Below, piece after piece: positions 22,889-31,832 of a DNA stretch of 64,000 nucleotides. This DNA comes from Kribbella capetownensis (GTDB lineage: Bacteria; Actinomycetota; Actinomycetes; Propionibacteriales; Kribbellaceae): the NCBI RefSeq assembly GCF_004331485.1, contig NZ_SJKD01000011.1, forward strand, positions 1 through 64,000, written 5' to 3'. Numbering within the stretch: position 1 is the first letter of the stretch; every line of letters starts with the position of its first letter. The notes beneath the pieces are model-generated. The model was not told the DNA's origin and searched no databases. It worked only from the letters and a program-made list of their open reading frames with translations. Made by a program: the position numbers and the translations under genes.

Positions 22889-24120
22889 CCGGCCTGGTCG
22901 GAGAGCCAGAGGCTGGTGAGGCCGCGGAAGTGGGCCATGAACTGGTCCTGCTCGTGCTCGGGGTAGGTGGTGGCGACGGTCGAGGTCAGGAGGCGGTCGA
23001 AGTCGGGCCCGGCGACCCAGTCGCGGACGCGGGCGTCGAAGTCGGCGAGGTGCTCGGCGCACCACTCGTGGTACTTCGTGGTCTCGAAGTGCTCGTCGGC
23101 CAGCGCCAGATAGGCGTCGAGTTTCGCCTCGTAGTCGAGCGATTCGTCGTCGGCGATCGCGAAGTACCGCTCGGTGTGCAGGTCGACCGTGGTGCGCCGG
23201 CCGGTCGCGAGCGAGAACACCGACCACTTGACCAGCGCGCTGATCGCCCACGGGAAGTAGTAGTGCAGCGAGGTGACCGCGACGTCCGGGCAGGCGTTGG
23301 CGTAGTCGATCGGGTGGACCGAGTCGCCCTTCACCAGCATCTCGCAGGAGTTGAACTCCCAGCTGAAGAACGCGTTCACGATCCGGCTGATCGCCACCGC
23401 CTCGTGCCCGGCGGACGGGTTGAGGAAGTCGTGCGAGACGGCGTACCGGTTGTGCATCGGTTCGTCCGGGCGGAAGTCCATCACCATCGTCTCGGCGCCG
23501 ATCGACAGCGCCCGGGCGAACTTGTCGTACTCGATCGTCGCCTGCAGGTGCATCAGCATCTCGCCGGACTGGTCGTACGCGCGATGCAGATCGACCTTGT
23601 CGTTGATCCGGGACACACCCCGCCAGCCGCCGCCGTCGAACGGCTTCATGTACAGCGGATAGCCGAGGTCCTCGGCGATCGCGTCCAGGTCGAACGCCTT
23701 GTTGTACTGCGCCGACGTGTACGCCCAGCGCACGTTGTCGACCGGGTTCTTGTACGGCACCAGCACGGTCCGCGGGATCTTCAGCCCGAGCCGGAGCATC
23801 GCGCAGTACGCCGAATGCTTCTCCATCGACTGGAACGTGAACGGCGAGTTCAGCAGGTAGGTCCCGTTCATCAGCGCGGCCTTCTTCAGCCACTCGCGCG
23901 GGTGGTAGTACCAGTACGCGAGCCGGTCGATCACCAGCCCGACCCGGACCGGGTCGTTCAGGTCGAACGGCTCGATGGTCAGCCGCCGGGAGCCGAACTC
24001 GTGCTCGGTCCCGTCGATGGTGACCGGCCCGACCCGCTGCAGCAGCGCCTCGAACGCCCGCGGCCAGTCCTCCTCGGCCCCCAGCAACAACCCGATCAAA
24101 TGCCTTGAACGATCAGCCAC
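22885..24120 (-). CDS. ATP-grasp family ligase of unknown substrate
   Basis: A 411-residue ATP-grasp protein. Visible elements include SPFTFQSMEKHSAYCAMLRL before the ATP-binding core, the lysine-bearing strand GYPLYMKPFDGGGWRGVSRI, and the acidic DFRPDEPMHNRYAVSHDFL region. ATP-grasp enzymes ligate a carboxylate to an amine or thiol through an acyl phosphate. Starts at GTG 24120 with AGGAG eight bases upstream. It is the last gene of a three-gene operon with two esterase-family hydrolases; the product of the system is unknown. Its 3' end overlaps the ArsR-like gene by four bases. Confidence 0.82.
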   Translation of the reverse strand: MADRSRHLIGLLLGAEEDWPRAFEALLQRVGPVTIDGTEHEFGSRRLTIEPFDLNDPVRVGLVIDRLAYWYYHPREWLKKAALMNGTYLLNSPFTFQSMEKHSAYCAMLRLGLKIPRTVLVPYKNPVDNVRWAYTSAQYNKAFDLDAIAEDLGYPLYMKPFDGGGWRGVSRINDKVDLHRAYDQSGEMLMHLQATIEYDKFARALSIGAETMVMDFRPDEPMHNRYAVSHDFLNPSAGHEAVAISRIVNAFFSWEFNSCEMLVKGDSVHPIDYANACPDVAVTSLHYYFPWAISALVKWSVFSLATGRRTTVDLHTERYFAIADDESLDYEAKLDAYLALADEHFETTKYHEWCAEHLADFDARVRDWVAGPDFDRLLTSTVATTYPEHEQDQFMAHFRGLTSLWLSDQAG

Positions 24121-24182
24121 TGAATCTCCTACAGGTCGGTGTGGGCAAGGGAAGGAAAGAAGAGGAGGAGGGGATCAGACTC

Positions 24183-24929
24183 CTAACAGAATCGGGGCAG
24201 GTGGTGGGCGAGTTGCTGGCGCCACCAGGGCCAGTCATGGGCTACGTCGTACCCCCACAGATCCAGCTCGTGCGGGATGCCTTTGGCCTTCAGTACGGCG
24301 GCGGTCGCGTGGGCGGACGGCAGCGACCCGGTCGGGTTCGTCTCCCAGTCGCCCTGACCGACCGTGAGCAGGATGAAGATCCGGGTGCGCAACCACTCCA
24401 GGTGGTCACCGTCCAGATTCGGCAGGTAGTCCGCCGGATTGTTGAAGTACGTCGCGTCGCCGCGCTCACCCCACGCGTGCCAACTGGCCGCGTCGTAGTT
24501 GCCGGACTGGCAGATCGCGATCGGGAACAGATCGGCCCGTTTGAACGCGAAGTTGAGCGCATGGAAGGCGCCCAGGCTGCAGCCGGTGGTGATGATGTCG
24601 GCGGTGCCGGGGGAGTCCGCGCCGATCGCCGGGACCACCTGATCCAGGATCCAGGACTCGTAGAACCCGTGCCGCCGGGCCCGGTCCTCGAGCTGGATGC
24701 TGCGATCCGACCAGCTGACATGGTCGAAGGAGTCGACGCAGTACAGCTTCACCCGGCCGGCCTCGATCAGGTCCGCGACCGCGTCGACCATGCCGTTGTT
24801 CTCGTAGTCCCAGGCGCGGCCCTGCTCGCTCGGGAACACCAGCACCGGGCGGCCGAAATGGCCGTACCGGATCAGCGTGCCCCGCCGGTCAAGCCCCGGC
24901 GCCTCCAACTCGACCTGCTCCCGCTCCAT
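24183..24929 (-). CDS. Esterase-family alpha/beta hydrolase
   Basis: A 248-residue hydrolase of the PF00756/esterase D-like type: GRPVLVFPSEQGRAWDYENN, nucleophile elbow TTGCSLGAFHALNFAFKR, RIFILLTVGQGDWETNP, and the catalytic His in DVAHDWPWW. ATG 24929 was preferred over the GTG nine bases upstream because of its purine-rich GGGGTGGGG site. The first 41 bases overlap the preceding esterase gene, showing tight translational coupling. The ATP-grasp gene follows after 62 bases. Confidence 0.85.
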   Translation of the reverse strand: MEREQVELEAPGLDRRGTLIRYGHFGRPVLVFPSEQGRAWDYENNGMVDAVADLIEAGRVKLYCVDSFDHVSWSDRSIQLEDRARRHGFYESWILDQVVPAIGADSPGTADIITTGCSLGAFHALNFAFKRADLFPIAICQSGNYDAASWHAWGERGDATYFNNPADYLPNLDGDHLEWLRTRIFILLTVGQGDWETNPTGSLPSAHATAAVLKAKGIPHELDLWGYDVAHDWPWWRQQLAHHLPRFC

Positions 24930-25965
24930 CTGCCCCACCCCAGCACCGTTGCAGTAGCTCCGTCAGCTCAGGATCCAGCACATCACGCCATGCTGTGAAG
25001 TTGTGCATGTCCGGCGTTTCGTCGAACCTCACCTCCAGCCCGAGCTCGGCCAGCTTCGCGGCCATCACCCGGTTGTTGTGGACGTTCTCCTCCGTCGTCC
25101 CCGCGGTCATCCCGATCAGCGGCGTACTGGGCGGCGTGGTTGCCGTCAGCACCTGCCCGACGAAGCCGGTGACCTGGGCGTAGAACTCGAACCGCGACTC
25201 CTGTGGATCCGTGTCGGCGGTGAAGAACGACCCCGACTGCAGGAACAGCCCGTCGAAAGTGCCCGGATGGTGCCATTCCGTGAACAGCGCGGCCAGCGCA
25301 CCCAGGCTCGCCCCCATCAGCACGGGCCGCCGGCTCCGGTACTGCGCCGCGATCGCGGGCAGTACGTACTGCGTCAGGGCCTCGGCGTACTGCGGATTCG
25401 CGGCGTACCAAAGGTTGCGGGTGGTCGGCCGGATCAGCGCGAGCCGGAACGGCGGCAGCGCGGACTCGGCGACCATCGCGCCGGCGTAGTGCGTCAGACC
25501 GGCGTACGCGGCGAACTCGGGACCGTCGTGGGAGAGGAGGAGCGGCAGCTCGAACGTCGGTGCGATGCCTTCCGGCGCCCAGACGTGGACGTCGACCTCG
25601 CCGACCGGGGTCTCCACGCCGAGCGGGGTCAGCGCTGACGCAATCGGCGGGACGGAGATCCACGCGGGCTCGACGTACCCGGGCAGTGGCAGCCAGGAGT
25701 GTTCTCCGAACGCCCCGCCGACGATGCGCGGGTTGGTCGGGTCGGTCCGCATGCCCAGGTCGGCGATGTCGAACAGGTACTCCATCCGGTGGACGGACGG
25801 TCGAGGCAACCGCAGCTCCCAGCCGTAGTCCACCTGCTTGAACTCGAGCAGTTCGGCCGCCAGCCCGAGCTCCTGCCACAACTTCACCCCGGTGAACGCA
25901 TGCGAGGGATCGCCGAGGCGGAACACCACCTCGGCCCCTTCGACACCACTCACCACAGCAGGCAT
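24889..25965 (-). CDS. Enterochelin esterase-like alpha/beta hydrolase
   Basis: A 358-residue protein with an N-terminal beta domain of about 100 residues resembling the ferric enterobactin esterase (Fes) N-domain (VVFRLGDPSHAFTGVKLW, VDYGWELRLPRPSVHRMEYL), followed by an esterase-D hydrolase with nucleophile LMGASLGALAALF and catalytic His in PDMHNFTAWRD. It may hydrolyse an ester or amide product of the ATP-grasp enzyme. ATG 25965 has a GGTGG site six bases upstream; a GTG at 26013 lacks one. Confidence 0.82.
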   Translation of the reverse strand: MPAVVSGVEGAEVVFRLGDPSHAFTGVKLWQELGLAAELLEFKQVDYGWELRLPRPSVHRMEYLFDIADLGMRTDPTNPRIVGGAFGEHSWLPLPGYVEPAWISVPPIASALTPLGVETPVGEVDVHVWAPEGIAPTFELPLLLSHDGPEFAAYAGLTHYAGAMVAESALPPFRLALIRPTTRNLWYAANPQYAEALTQYVLPAIAAQYRSRRPVLMGASLGALAALFTEWHHPGTFDGLFLQSGSFFTADTDPQESRFEFYAQVTGFVGQVLTATTPPSTPLIGMTAGTTEENVHNNRVMAAKLAELGLEVRFDETPDMHNFTAWRDVLDPELTELLQRCWGGADGAGAGRVGGAGA

Positions 25966-26074
25966 CAGACCACCGTACGCCGACCGGCCGGCCGTGGTGG
26001 AAACGGTGGACACGGAGGCATAATCGAGGTGTCGCTGGTGCGATGTGGGTTGGCGCGATTCTTGGGAGGGGACC

Positions 26075-26803
26075 GTGCAGCACGACCCGGCGGACTACTC
26101 GCTGGCCGTGGAATTCGCGCAACTCGCGCTGAGCCTCCACGACGCGGAACATGTCGACGAGACCATCGAGTCCGTCGTCCGATCCGCCGTGCAGGCAGTC
26201 GGGGGCGACGCAGCCGGACTGGTCCTGAGCCACCGGGGCGGGCGCCTCGAGATCGCGGCCGTGACCGATCCGGTCGTCGAGACGATCTACCGGCATCAGC
26301 TGGAAACCGGCGAGGGCGCCCTGCTGGCCGCGGCCGCGGCGGGCAGCCCGCTGCACGTCCGGGACGTGACGACCGATCCGCGCTGGCCGCGCTGGAGCGA
26401 AGTACTCGCCGGACTTGGCCTACGCAGCGTGATCCACGTTCCGATGGTGCTCGGCGGCCGCGGCGCGGGGATCCTCAGCGTCTACGCCGCGCTGCCGAAC
26501 GCGTTCAGTGCCGACGACGTCGCTGTCACGCACATCCTCGCCCGGCATGCCTCGGTGGCAGTGGCGACCGCGCGGCGTCAGCAGAACCTGGCCCAGGCGG
26601 TCGACGCCCGGAAGCTGGTCGGGCAGGCCATGGGCATCCTGATGGAACGGTACGGACTGGACGGCGATCGCGCGTTCGAAGTGCTGAAGCGCTACTCCCA
26701 GGACACCCACACCAAGCTGCGCGACGTCGCCCAGCACCTCATCCAGACCCGGCGCCTACCGACCGGCCCGGCCAAGGACGAGGTTCCGCCCTCCACAGCC
26801 TGA
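26075..26803 (+). CDS. GAF and ANTAR domain RNA-binding antiterminator
   Basis: A 242-residue protein. Residues about 15-165 form a GAF sensor domain (ETIESVVRSAVQAVGGDAAG, then RSVIHVPMVLGGRGAGILSV). Residues about 180-235 form the ANTAR domain: LAQAVDARKLVGQAMGILME, YGLDGDRAFEVLKRYSQDTH, KLRDVAQHLIQ. ANTAR proteins bind paired hexaloop RNA hairpins and prevent termination. GTG 26075 has a GGGAGGGGACC site. The GAF ligand is unknown. Confidence 0.92.
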   Translation: MQHDPADYSLAVEFAQLALSLHDAEHVDETIESVVRSAVQAVGGDAAGLVLSHRGGRLEIAAVTDPVVETIYRHQLETGEGALLAAAAAGSPLHVRDVTTDPRWPRWSEVLAGLGLRSVIHVPMVLGGRGAGILSVYAALPNAFSADDVAVTHILARHASVAVATARRQQNLAQAVDARKLVGQAMGILMERYGLDGDRAFEVLKRYSQDTHTKLRDVAQHLIQTRRLPTGPAKDEVPPSTA

Positions 26804-26881
26804 TCCCGGAAGAGCTGAAAGCTCGGTGAAAGCTTTCCTCGGTACGGTCGGTTCTCAGTACTGCAGCTTCTGGAGGGGCTC

Positions 26882-27223
26882 ATGGTGGGACTGGAGGACA
26901 TCCGGGCGGTGACGGCGGATCTGCCGCGCAGCTACGAGGTGCTGGTGCGGGACTCGATCAAGTACCGGGTCGGGCAGATCGTCTACCTGGCGGTCGCGCC
27001 GGACGAACAGACGATCGGGATCGCGTTTCCCCGCGAGGAACGCCAGGCGGCGCTGGAGGCGGAACCGCACAAGTTCTTCCCTCCCCGTCCGTCCGACGAA
27101 CGCTTCCGGTGGATCCAGGTCCGCCTCGAAGCCCTCGAGTACGACGAACTTCGCGAACTGATCCTGGACGCCTGGGCCATGGTCGTCCCGAAGAAAGTGC
27201 AGGCCGAATACTTCGCACGGTAG
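26882..27223 (+). CDS. MmcQ/YjbR-family protein
   Basis: A 113-residue MmcQ/YjbR fold: VTADLPRSYEVLVRDSIKYR, VGQIVYLAVAPDEQTIGIAF, ERQAALEAEPHKFFPP and RFRWIQVRLEALEYDELREL. The fold is double-wing like with a CyaY-type shape; biochemical role is unknown. A GAAAGCTTTC palindrome (26828-26837) lies upstream in the gap after the GAF-ANTAR gene. Confidence 0.88.
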   Translation: MVGLEDIRAVTADLPRSYEVLVRDSIKYRVGQIVYLAVAPDEQTIGIAFPREERQAALEAEPHKFFPPRPSDERFRWIQVRLEALEYDELRELILDAWAMVVPKKVQAEYFAR

Positions 27224-27354
27224 TCACTCAGGGGCCTACGGCAACCATCTCATCCTCTGGTAGGAGCTGGTTGCTCCCGTGGGCCTACTGACGTCGCTCT
27301 AGAACCGTCCCGACGGCCGATGGGTGGCGCGGTTCGTCCCGGCAGCCTGGAAGC

Positions 27355-27465
27355 ATGACCGGAGACTTCCTGCCCCACCGCCGCCAAGCCTCGGCCCGAG
27401 CCCAGCTACTAGCCATCCTCATCGTGATCACCGTCGCCGGACTCGGCCTCTACCTGTTCACATAG
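27355..27465 (+). CDS. Possible small single-helix membrane protein
   Basis: A 36-residue frame starts at ATG 27355 and ends at TAG 27465. A basic N-terminus (TGDFLPHRRQASARAQ) precedes a hydrophobic helix LLAILIVITVAGLGLYLF. The ribosome site is weak (GGA). The membrane pattern supports a real gene, but length and weak signals make it tentative. Confidence 0.4.
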   Translation: MTGDFLPHRRQASARAQLLAILIVITVAGLGLYLFT

Positions 27466-27796
27466 GAAGTCCATCCAGCTGTCCTCAGCGTGCTGCTCTG
27501 TCGACTGCCTGGTGTGGTTGTGGGTTGGCGGTCACCCGCGGCGTGATCTGGCTGGGCGGCGGCCCGACGGCCACCATGAAGCGCACTCGTCGCGGGGATC
27601 CACAGCGGTGAATGTCTTCGAGCGAGTGTCCGCGCTTCTGCGGATGGCCGGTTGTGTGCTGGCTGGCAGGTTGTTGCGCGTCAGCGGTGAAACAACCCGC
27701 CAGTGGGCCGGGGCGGCACGAGGACGTGTTGCTAGACCCATAGGAGGGTTGCGGCAAGGCTGAGTCCGGCGGGGAAGTCCGTGCGGGGTCGACTGG
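27466..27796. other. Gene-free stretch with dispersed repeat copy
   Basis: No convincing reading frame is present. The stretch contains one copy (27661-27700) of a roughly 40-base hairpin-forming repeat whose other copy is at 63474-63513. Confidence 0.45.
27661..27700. repeat. Dispersed hairpin repeat, copy 1
   Basis: The 40-base element contains a left arm GGCAGGTTGTT and right arm AACAACCCGC around a GCGCGTCAGCGG loop. It matches the element at 63474-63513 at about nine in ten positions. Confidence 0.5.
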
Positions 27797-28120
27797 TCAG
27801 ACGGGATCGGTGAATGAGACTGGTTTGCCGGTGGCGTGGGCGTAGGCGATCTCGCGGCTTGTGGACTCGCCGATATATCCGCCGGGGTTGATGACCAGAA
27901 CTCGGTCGGCCAGGTCGATCTTGCGCAGGTGGAGTGCGCCCAGCGCGGTCTTCTGCTCGTTGGTGATCTTCTCGTCTGTCTCGCGATCCTCGGGGCGGCT
28001 GAAGACGCCGGGTGCGACGACGATGACACCCGCGAAGGTCAGGTCGCGGTTCGCCGCGAGCATCTCTTCCATGAACCGGGTCGAACCGCAGATGCACACA
28101 ATCTCAGGTCGGTCGGGCAC
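27797..28120 (-). CDS. DUF4406/nucleoside 2-deoxyribosyltransferase-like protein
   Basis: A 107-residue protein with the fold of small 2-deoxyribosyltransferase-like proteins: IVCICGSTRFMEEMLAANRD near the N-terminus and DLADRVLVINPGGYIGESTS followed by REIAYAHATGKPV. These bind nucleoside-phosphate-like ligands and are common in phages and actinobacteria. It starts at GTG 28120 with AAGGA upstream. Function in this context is unknown. Confidence 0.8.
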   Translation of the reverse strand: MPDRPEIVCICGSTRFMEEMLAANRDLTFAGVIVVAPGVFSRPEDRETDEKITNEQKTALGALHLRKIDLADRVLVINPGGYIGESTSREIAYAHATGKPVSFTDPV

Positions 28121-28362
28121 GGCTCAGTCCTTCGGGTCGAACGGCATAACCATCAGTGCGCATCCACCAGCACGGCGCGACCGTCCAGCACACCACAGGA
28201 ACACGATCGAACCCCTTAGCAACACACGGCCTGGTCCTTGGGCGGTGCGCCCGCGTAGACGGGTCGTTGTGCGCGTCGTACGGCGTGAGCACGGTGTACG
28301 CCGAGCTGTTGCGGCAGCCCCAGGTCGTCCCGGTGGTGGGGCGCCAGGCCGGCGGCCGGGAA
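28121..28362. other. Gene-free stretch
   Basis: I see no supported coding sequence or RNA gene between the deoxyribosyltransferase-like gene and the PPOX gene; small open frames here have no start signals or recognisable content. Confidence 0.4.
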
Positions 28363-29010
28363 CTAGGTCGGCTCCGGGATCTCGCCGTCGGTGGCGTACA
28401 GGTTCTCGTGGGCTAGGGCGGTGTAGATGCGGTGGACTTCGGCTGGGGGTTGGCCTTTGCGCCAGAGGGAGAGGGCTATTTCGGCTGGGGGTGGGGCGGC
28501 CGTTGGTTGCCAGGTGTCGGGGGTCCAGGTGCGGGAGCGGCGGAAGGCCTTGGGGCAGTGGAAGAAGGCCTCTTCGACGTCGACGAGGAGGGCCAGCGAT
28601 GGGCGGTGGCCCTTGACGACCAGGTCGTCGAAGTCGGGTAGATCGGTGACCAGTTGGGCCCGGCCGTTGATGCGCAGGGTGTCACCGCGGCCCGGAATGA
28701 CCAGGACGAGGCCGACGTGAGGGTTCTCCAGGATGTTGTGGAATCCGTCCATCCGCCGGTTGCCGGGACGCTCGGGGATCGCGAGCCGCGTCGGGCTGAG
28801 GACGCGTACGAACCCGGGCGGATCGCCCTTCGGCGAGACATCACACCGTCCGTCGGCCGAGGAGGTGGCCACGAAGACCAGGCTGGTGGCGGCGATCCAC
28901 AAGCGGTGAACGTCCTCGAGTGTGTCGATGACCTTGTCGCGGACCATCGGTGTGGGTACGCCGTACGCCTCCAGCTGTTCGACCGAGGTGATCGGTGTGA
29001 AGGGTTCCAT
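28363..29010 (-). CDS. Pyridoxamine 5'-phosphate oxidase-family FMN/F420-binding protein
   Basis: A 215-residue split-barrel protein of the MSMEG_1061-like PPOX group: TLEDVHRLWIAATSLVFVAT, RCDVSPKGDPPGFVRVLSPT, NPHVGLVLVIPGRGDTLRIN and the C-terminal AFRRSRTWTPDTW. These bind FMN or F420 and reduce unknown substrates. It lies 37 bases downstream of a dienelactone hydrolase-family gene on the same strand. Confidence 0.82.
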   Translation of the reverse strand: MEPFTPITSVEQLEAYGVPTPMVRDKVIDTLEDVHRLWIAATSLVFVATSSADGRCDVSPKGDPPGFVRVLSPTRLAIPERPGNRRMDGFHNILENPHVGLVLVIPGRGDTLRINGRAQLVTDLPDFDDLVVKGHRPSLALLVDVEEAFFHCPKAFRRSRTWTPDTWQPTAAPPPAEIALSLWRKGQPPAEVHRIYTALAHENLYATDGEIPEPT

Positions 29011-29047
29011 GACATCCCAGACGATCGAGGCCGCGAAGGTGTGACAC

Positions 29048-29860
29048 TCAACTGGCCGGCAGCAAGCGTTCGGTCAGGTAGCTGAGGATCTCGTCCCTGG
29101 CCTTGACGGTCGGGTGCCCGTCCTCGTCGACGAGGTGCGCGGTCACCACGCTGTGGGGTGTCTCGACGACCTCGCCGAAGAACGGCGGCGGGTCGGTCCT
29201 CGCGCAGCTGCCGGGAAGGACGCGACCGTCGAAGGCGTCGCCGAGGAGCGCCCGGTACGCCGCGAAGCGTTGGCCGGTGCACCAGCGGTCATTGTCGAAG
29301 CGGTACGCCAGAACGCTCAGCCCATCCCGATCGACGCGATCCCGGATCGCGCGCGCGTCCTCGTCGCTCAGCTCGAGCCCGGCTGGGTCGTCGAGCGGCA
29401 GCGACGGGTGGTTGACCACCGGCGCGATGACGGCCGGCTCGAGCGCCATGGTGAGCGCGAAGTTGCCGGTGAAGCACAGGCCGATCGCGCCGACCCCCGG
29501 ACCGCCGCACTCGGCATGGGCCTGCCGCGCGAGCCCACGCAGCCAGGCGGTGACCGGGCTCGTCCCACCTCCGGCGAACGCGCGGAATTCGGCACTGACG
29601 CAGGCGCGACGGACAACCTCCGAGCCGCCGTCGGCGGTCGGGTAGGCGCCGTCGACGCCGAAGAGCGACGGGACGAAGACGGTGAAGCCGGCATCCCGGA
29701 CCCACCGAGCCAACCGGAGTACGTCAGGGCTGATGCCGGGCATCTCCGGCATCACGACCACGGCCGGCCCGGAGCCCGCGACGTACACCGTCTTCACCAC
29801 CCCGTCGACCTCGATGAGTTGACGGAAGAAGTCCGCGATCTCGTCGTCACGTGTGCTCAT
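29048..29860 (-). CDS. Dienelactone hydrolase-family protein
   Basis: A 270-residue alpha/beta hydrolase. The nucleophile is C129 in GAIGLCFTGNFAL, the characteristic Cys of dienelactone hydrolases, with a C-terminal catalytic His in VDEDGHPTVK. The VVVMPEMPGISPDVLRLARW start matches the family. It may process a lactone or act as a carboxymethylenebutenolidase-like enzyme. It is divergent from the GlxA-type AraC gene. Confidence 0.85.
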   Translation of the reverse strand: MSTRDDEIADFFRQLIEVDGVVKTVYVAGSGPAVVVMPEMPGISPDVLRLARWVRDAGFTVFVPSLFGVDGAYPTADGGSEVVRRACVSAEFRAFAGGGTSPVTAWLRGLARQAHAECGGPGVGAIGLCFTGNFALTMALEPAVIAPVVNHPSLPLDDPAGLELSDEDARAIRDRVDRDGLSVLAYRFDNDRWCTGQRFAAYRALLGDAFDGRVLPGSCARTDPPPFFGEVVETPHSVVTAHLVDEDGHPTVKARDEILSYLTERLLPAS

Positions 29861-29952
29861 CCCGACAGCGTGCTGTGCAGAACCAGCGTACGACGAGCGG
29901 CCAGATCGCCATAGTTGGAGGTAATCTCGCCATCAGAGTGAGGAGCCTGGAG

Positions 29953-30924
29953 ATGGGTGTACTGCGGGTCGGTGTGCTGGCGTATCCGCGATGCTTCGCG
30001 TCCGAGGTGTACGGCGTACCTGATCTGCTGACGATGGCCACGCACCTCGACGGGCCGGACGGGACCGGATACGAGGTGTCGGTCATGTCGCCGCGTCGTC
30101 ACGTCACTGCGTCGGGTGGTACGAGGCTGGCGGTGTCCGCGGTCCGTGATGTCGACGTCCTCGTCGTACCGGGATTCGAGCTCTCGCCGGACCTTGTGCT
30201 GGACACGACGCTCAAGCCGCTCGCCCCGGAACTCGCCGTGATCCGCTCACATGTTGCCACCGGCAACGCGATCGTCTCGATCTGTGTCGGGGCGTTCCTG
30301 CTCGCGGAGGCGGGCCTGCTGGCCGGCCGCCGGGCGACGACCTCCTGGGTCTTCGCGGACGTACTCGCCCGCCGCTGCCCGGACGCCGATGTCTGCGCCG
30401 AGCAGTTGGTCATCACCGACAGTGGGGTGACGACGACCGGGTCGTTCAGCGCTATGTACGACTTCGCGCTCGGCCTGATCCGCGAACACAGCGGTACGTC
30501 CGTGGCGAGGGCGACCGCGAGACTCGCGCTCGTCGACGATGCGCGGTCCTCACAGACGCCGTACGTCGACGCCCGGCTGCTGCCACAGGCCGGAAGCGAA
30601 TTCTCGCGAGAAGTCATGCGCCACCTCGACCAGAACCTGGCCGACCGCTACAACCTCACCGCCCTGGCGGCCGCCTTCAAGGTCAGCACCCGCACTCTGC
30701 TCAGGCGCTTCGCAGACGAAACCAACCAGAGCCCCCTCGACTACCTCCACGCGTCCCGCGTCTCCCGCGCCCGCCACCTCCTGGAAACCACCGACCGAAC
30801 CATCGCCAGCATCTCCACCACAGTCGGCTACAAGAACCCCAGCACCTTCGCCGCCCTCTTCACCAAACACACAGGCCACCCACCCAACACCTACCGAACC
30901 TCGTTCCGCCGCCCCACCCCCTGA
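29953..30924 (+). CDS. GlxA-type AraC regulator with DJ-1/PfpI domain
   Basis: A 323-residue protein. The N-terminal domain (residues about 1-185) is DJ-1/PfpI-like, VGVLAYPRCFASEVYGVPDL and IVSICVGAFLLAEAGLLAGR containing the nucleophile-elbow Cys. The C-terminal domain is AraC/XylS with two HTH motifs, NLTALAAAFKVSTRTLLRRF and SPLDYLHASRVSRARHLLET. ATG 29953 has GAGGAG upstream. Ligand unknown. It is divergent from the dienelactone hydrolase, a plausible target. Confidence 0.9.
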   Translation: MGVLRVGVLAYPRCFASEVYGVPDLLTMATHLDGPDGTGYEVSVMSPRRHVTASGGTRLAVSAVRDVDVLVVPGFELSPDLVLDTTLKPLAPELAVIRSHVATGNAIVSICVGAFLLAEAGLLAGRRATTSWVFADVLARRCPDADVCAEQLVITDSGVTTTGSFSAMYDFALGLIREHSGTSVARATARLALVDDARSSQTPYVDARLLPQAGSEFSREVMRHLDQNLADRYNLTALAAAFKVSTRTLLRRFADETNQSPLDYLHASRVSRARHLLETTDRTIASISTTVGYKNPSTFAALFTKHTGHPPNTYRTSFRRPTP

Positions 30925-31068
30925 CCCCGCGCCGGCGGATGTGCCCCCAGGTTGTACGAGCTCCCCGATCCCACCTCAACAGCCAACGAAGCAGCACCCG
31001 TGTCTTCGGTGCCCAAGTGCATTCGCCCCCGGGGTGCACACGCCAGCACCACGTCCACATGCGTGGGA

Positions 31069-31832
31069 TTAGTCCCAGCGGACTTCGGCCTCGCCTGGGC
31101 GGACTACGCCGGCTTCGTAGGCGACGACTACCGCCTGGACTCGGCTGGAGAGGCCTAGTTTGGAGAGGACGCTGCTGACGTGGGTCTTCACCGTGGTCTC
31201 GCTGACGAAGAGTTTGGTGGCGAGGTCGCGGTTCGACAGACCGCGCGCCATCCACACCAGGATCTCCCGCTCCCGCTCGCTGAGCTGCCCGAGCAACCCA
31301 GTCCACCGCCCATCGGGCTGCGCCGGCGCCGGCTCCGCCGTACCCCGACCTGACGCTCGAGCTCCATGCACCGCTCCAGCAGCACCCGCGTCGACGCCGG
31401 GTCGACCAGCGAGTCCCCGCGGTGCACAGCCCGCACAGCCGACACCAACAGATCAGGATCAGTGTCCTTCAACAGGAACCCAGACGCCCCAGCCCGAACG
31501 GCGCTCAGCACATACGCCTCATCGTCAAAGGTAGTCAGCACCAGCACAGCAGGACGCGACCGCCCAGCAGCCTTGTTCGCAGTCGTGATCCGCTCTGTCG
31601 CGACGAGCCCGTCCATCACCGGCATCCGGATGTCCATGAGTACGACGTCAGGGTCGTACTGCTCGATCAGCCGTAGCGCCTCCTCGCCATCCCCGGCCTG
31701 GGCGACCGTGGTCAGGTCCGGTTCGTGGTCGAGGATCATCGCCAGACCCATCCGGATCACGCCCTGGTCGTCGGCGACCAGGATCCGGATCGAACCGGCG
31801 TCCGGACCGGTCAGTTCTGTGGCGGCAGCCAT
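31069..31832 (-). pseudogene. NarL/LuxR-type response regulator, frameshifted
   Basis: Starting at ATG 31832 with a GGAGGG site, the receiver domain is intact (VADDQ, phospho-acceptor D67 in VLMDIRMPVMDG, the Thr/Ser strand VLVLTTFDDEAYV, and Lys in GFLLKDTDPD). The LuxR HTH (LSEREREILVWMARGLSNRD, FVSETTVKTHVSSVL) is in a different frame. The switch occurs at a CCCC run at 31343-31346 (GGGG on the coding strand); adding one G joins the domains as QVGGTAEPAPA. It overlaps the upstream histidine kinase gene. It may be a sequencing error, a true loss, or a frameshift that permits some full-length product. Confidence 0.75.

Noticed and set aside
22930..24108. Long plus-strand frame opposite the ATP-grasp gene
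   Set aside because: High-GC antisense frame; no motifs, whereas the minus strand reads a clear ATP-grasp protein with a ribosome site.
24183..25965. Siderophore utilisation locus
   Set aside because: The Fes-like domain invites this, but there is no siderophore transporter, binding protein or NRPS nearby.
28104..28416. Small open frames on both strands
   Set aside because: No ribosome sites, no recognisable domains, and composition typical of non-coding high-GC DNA.
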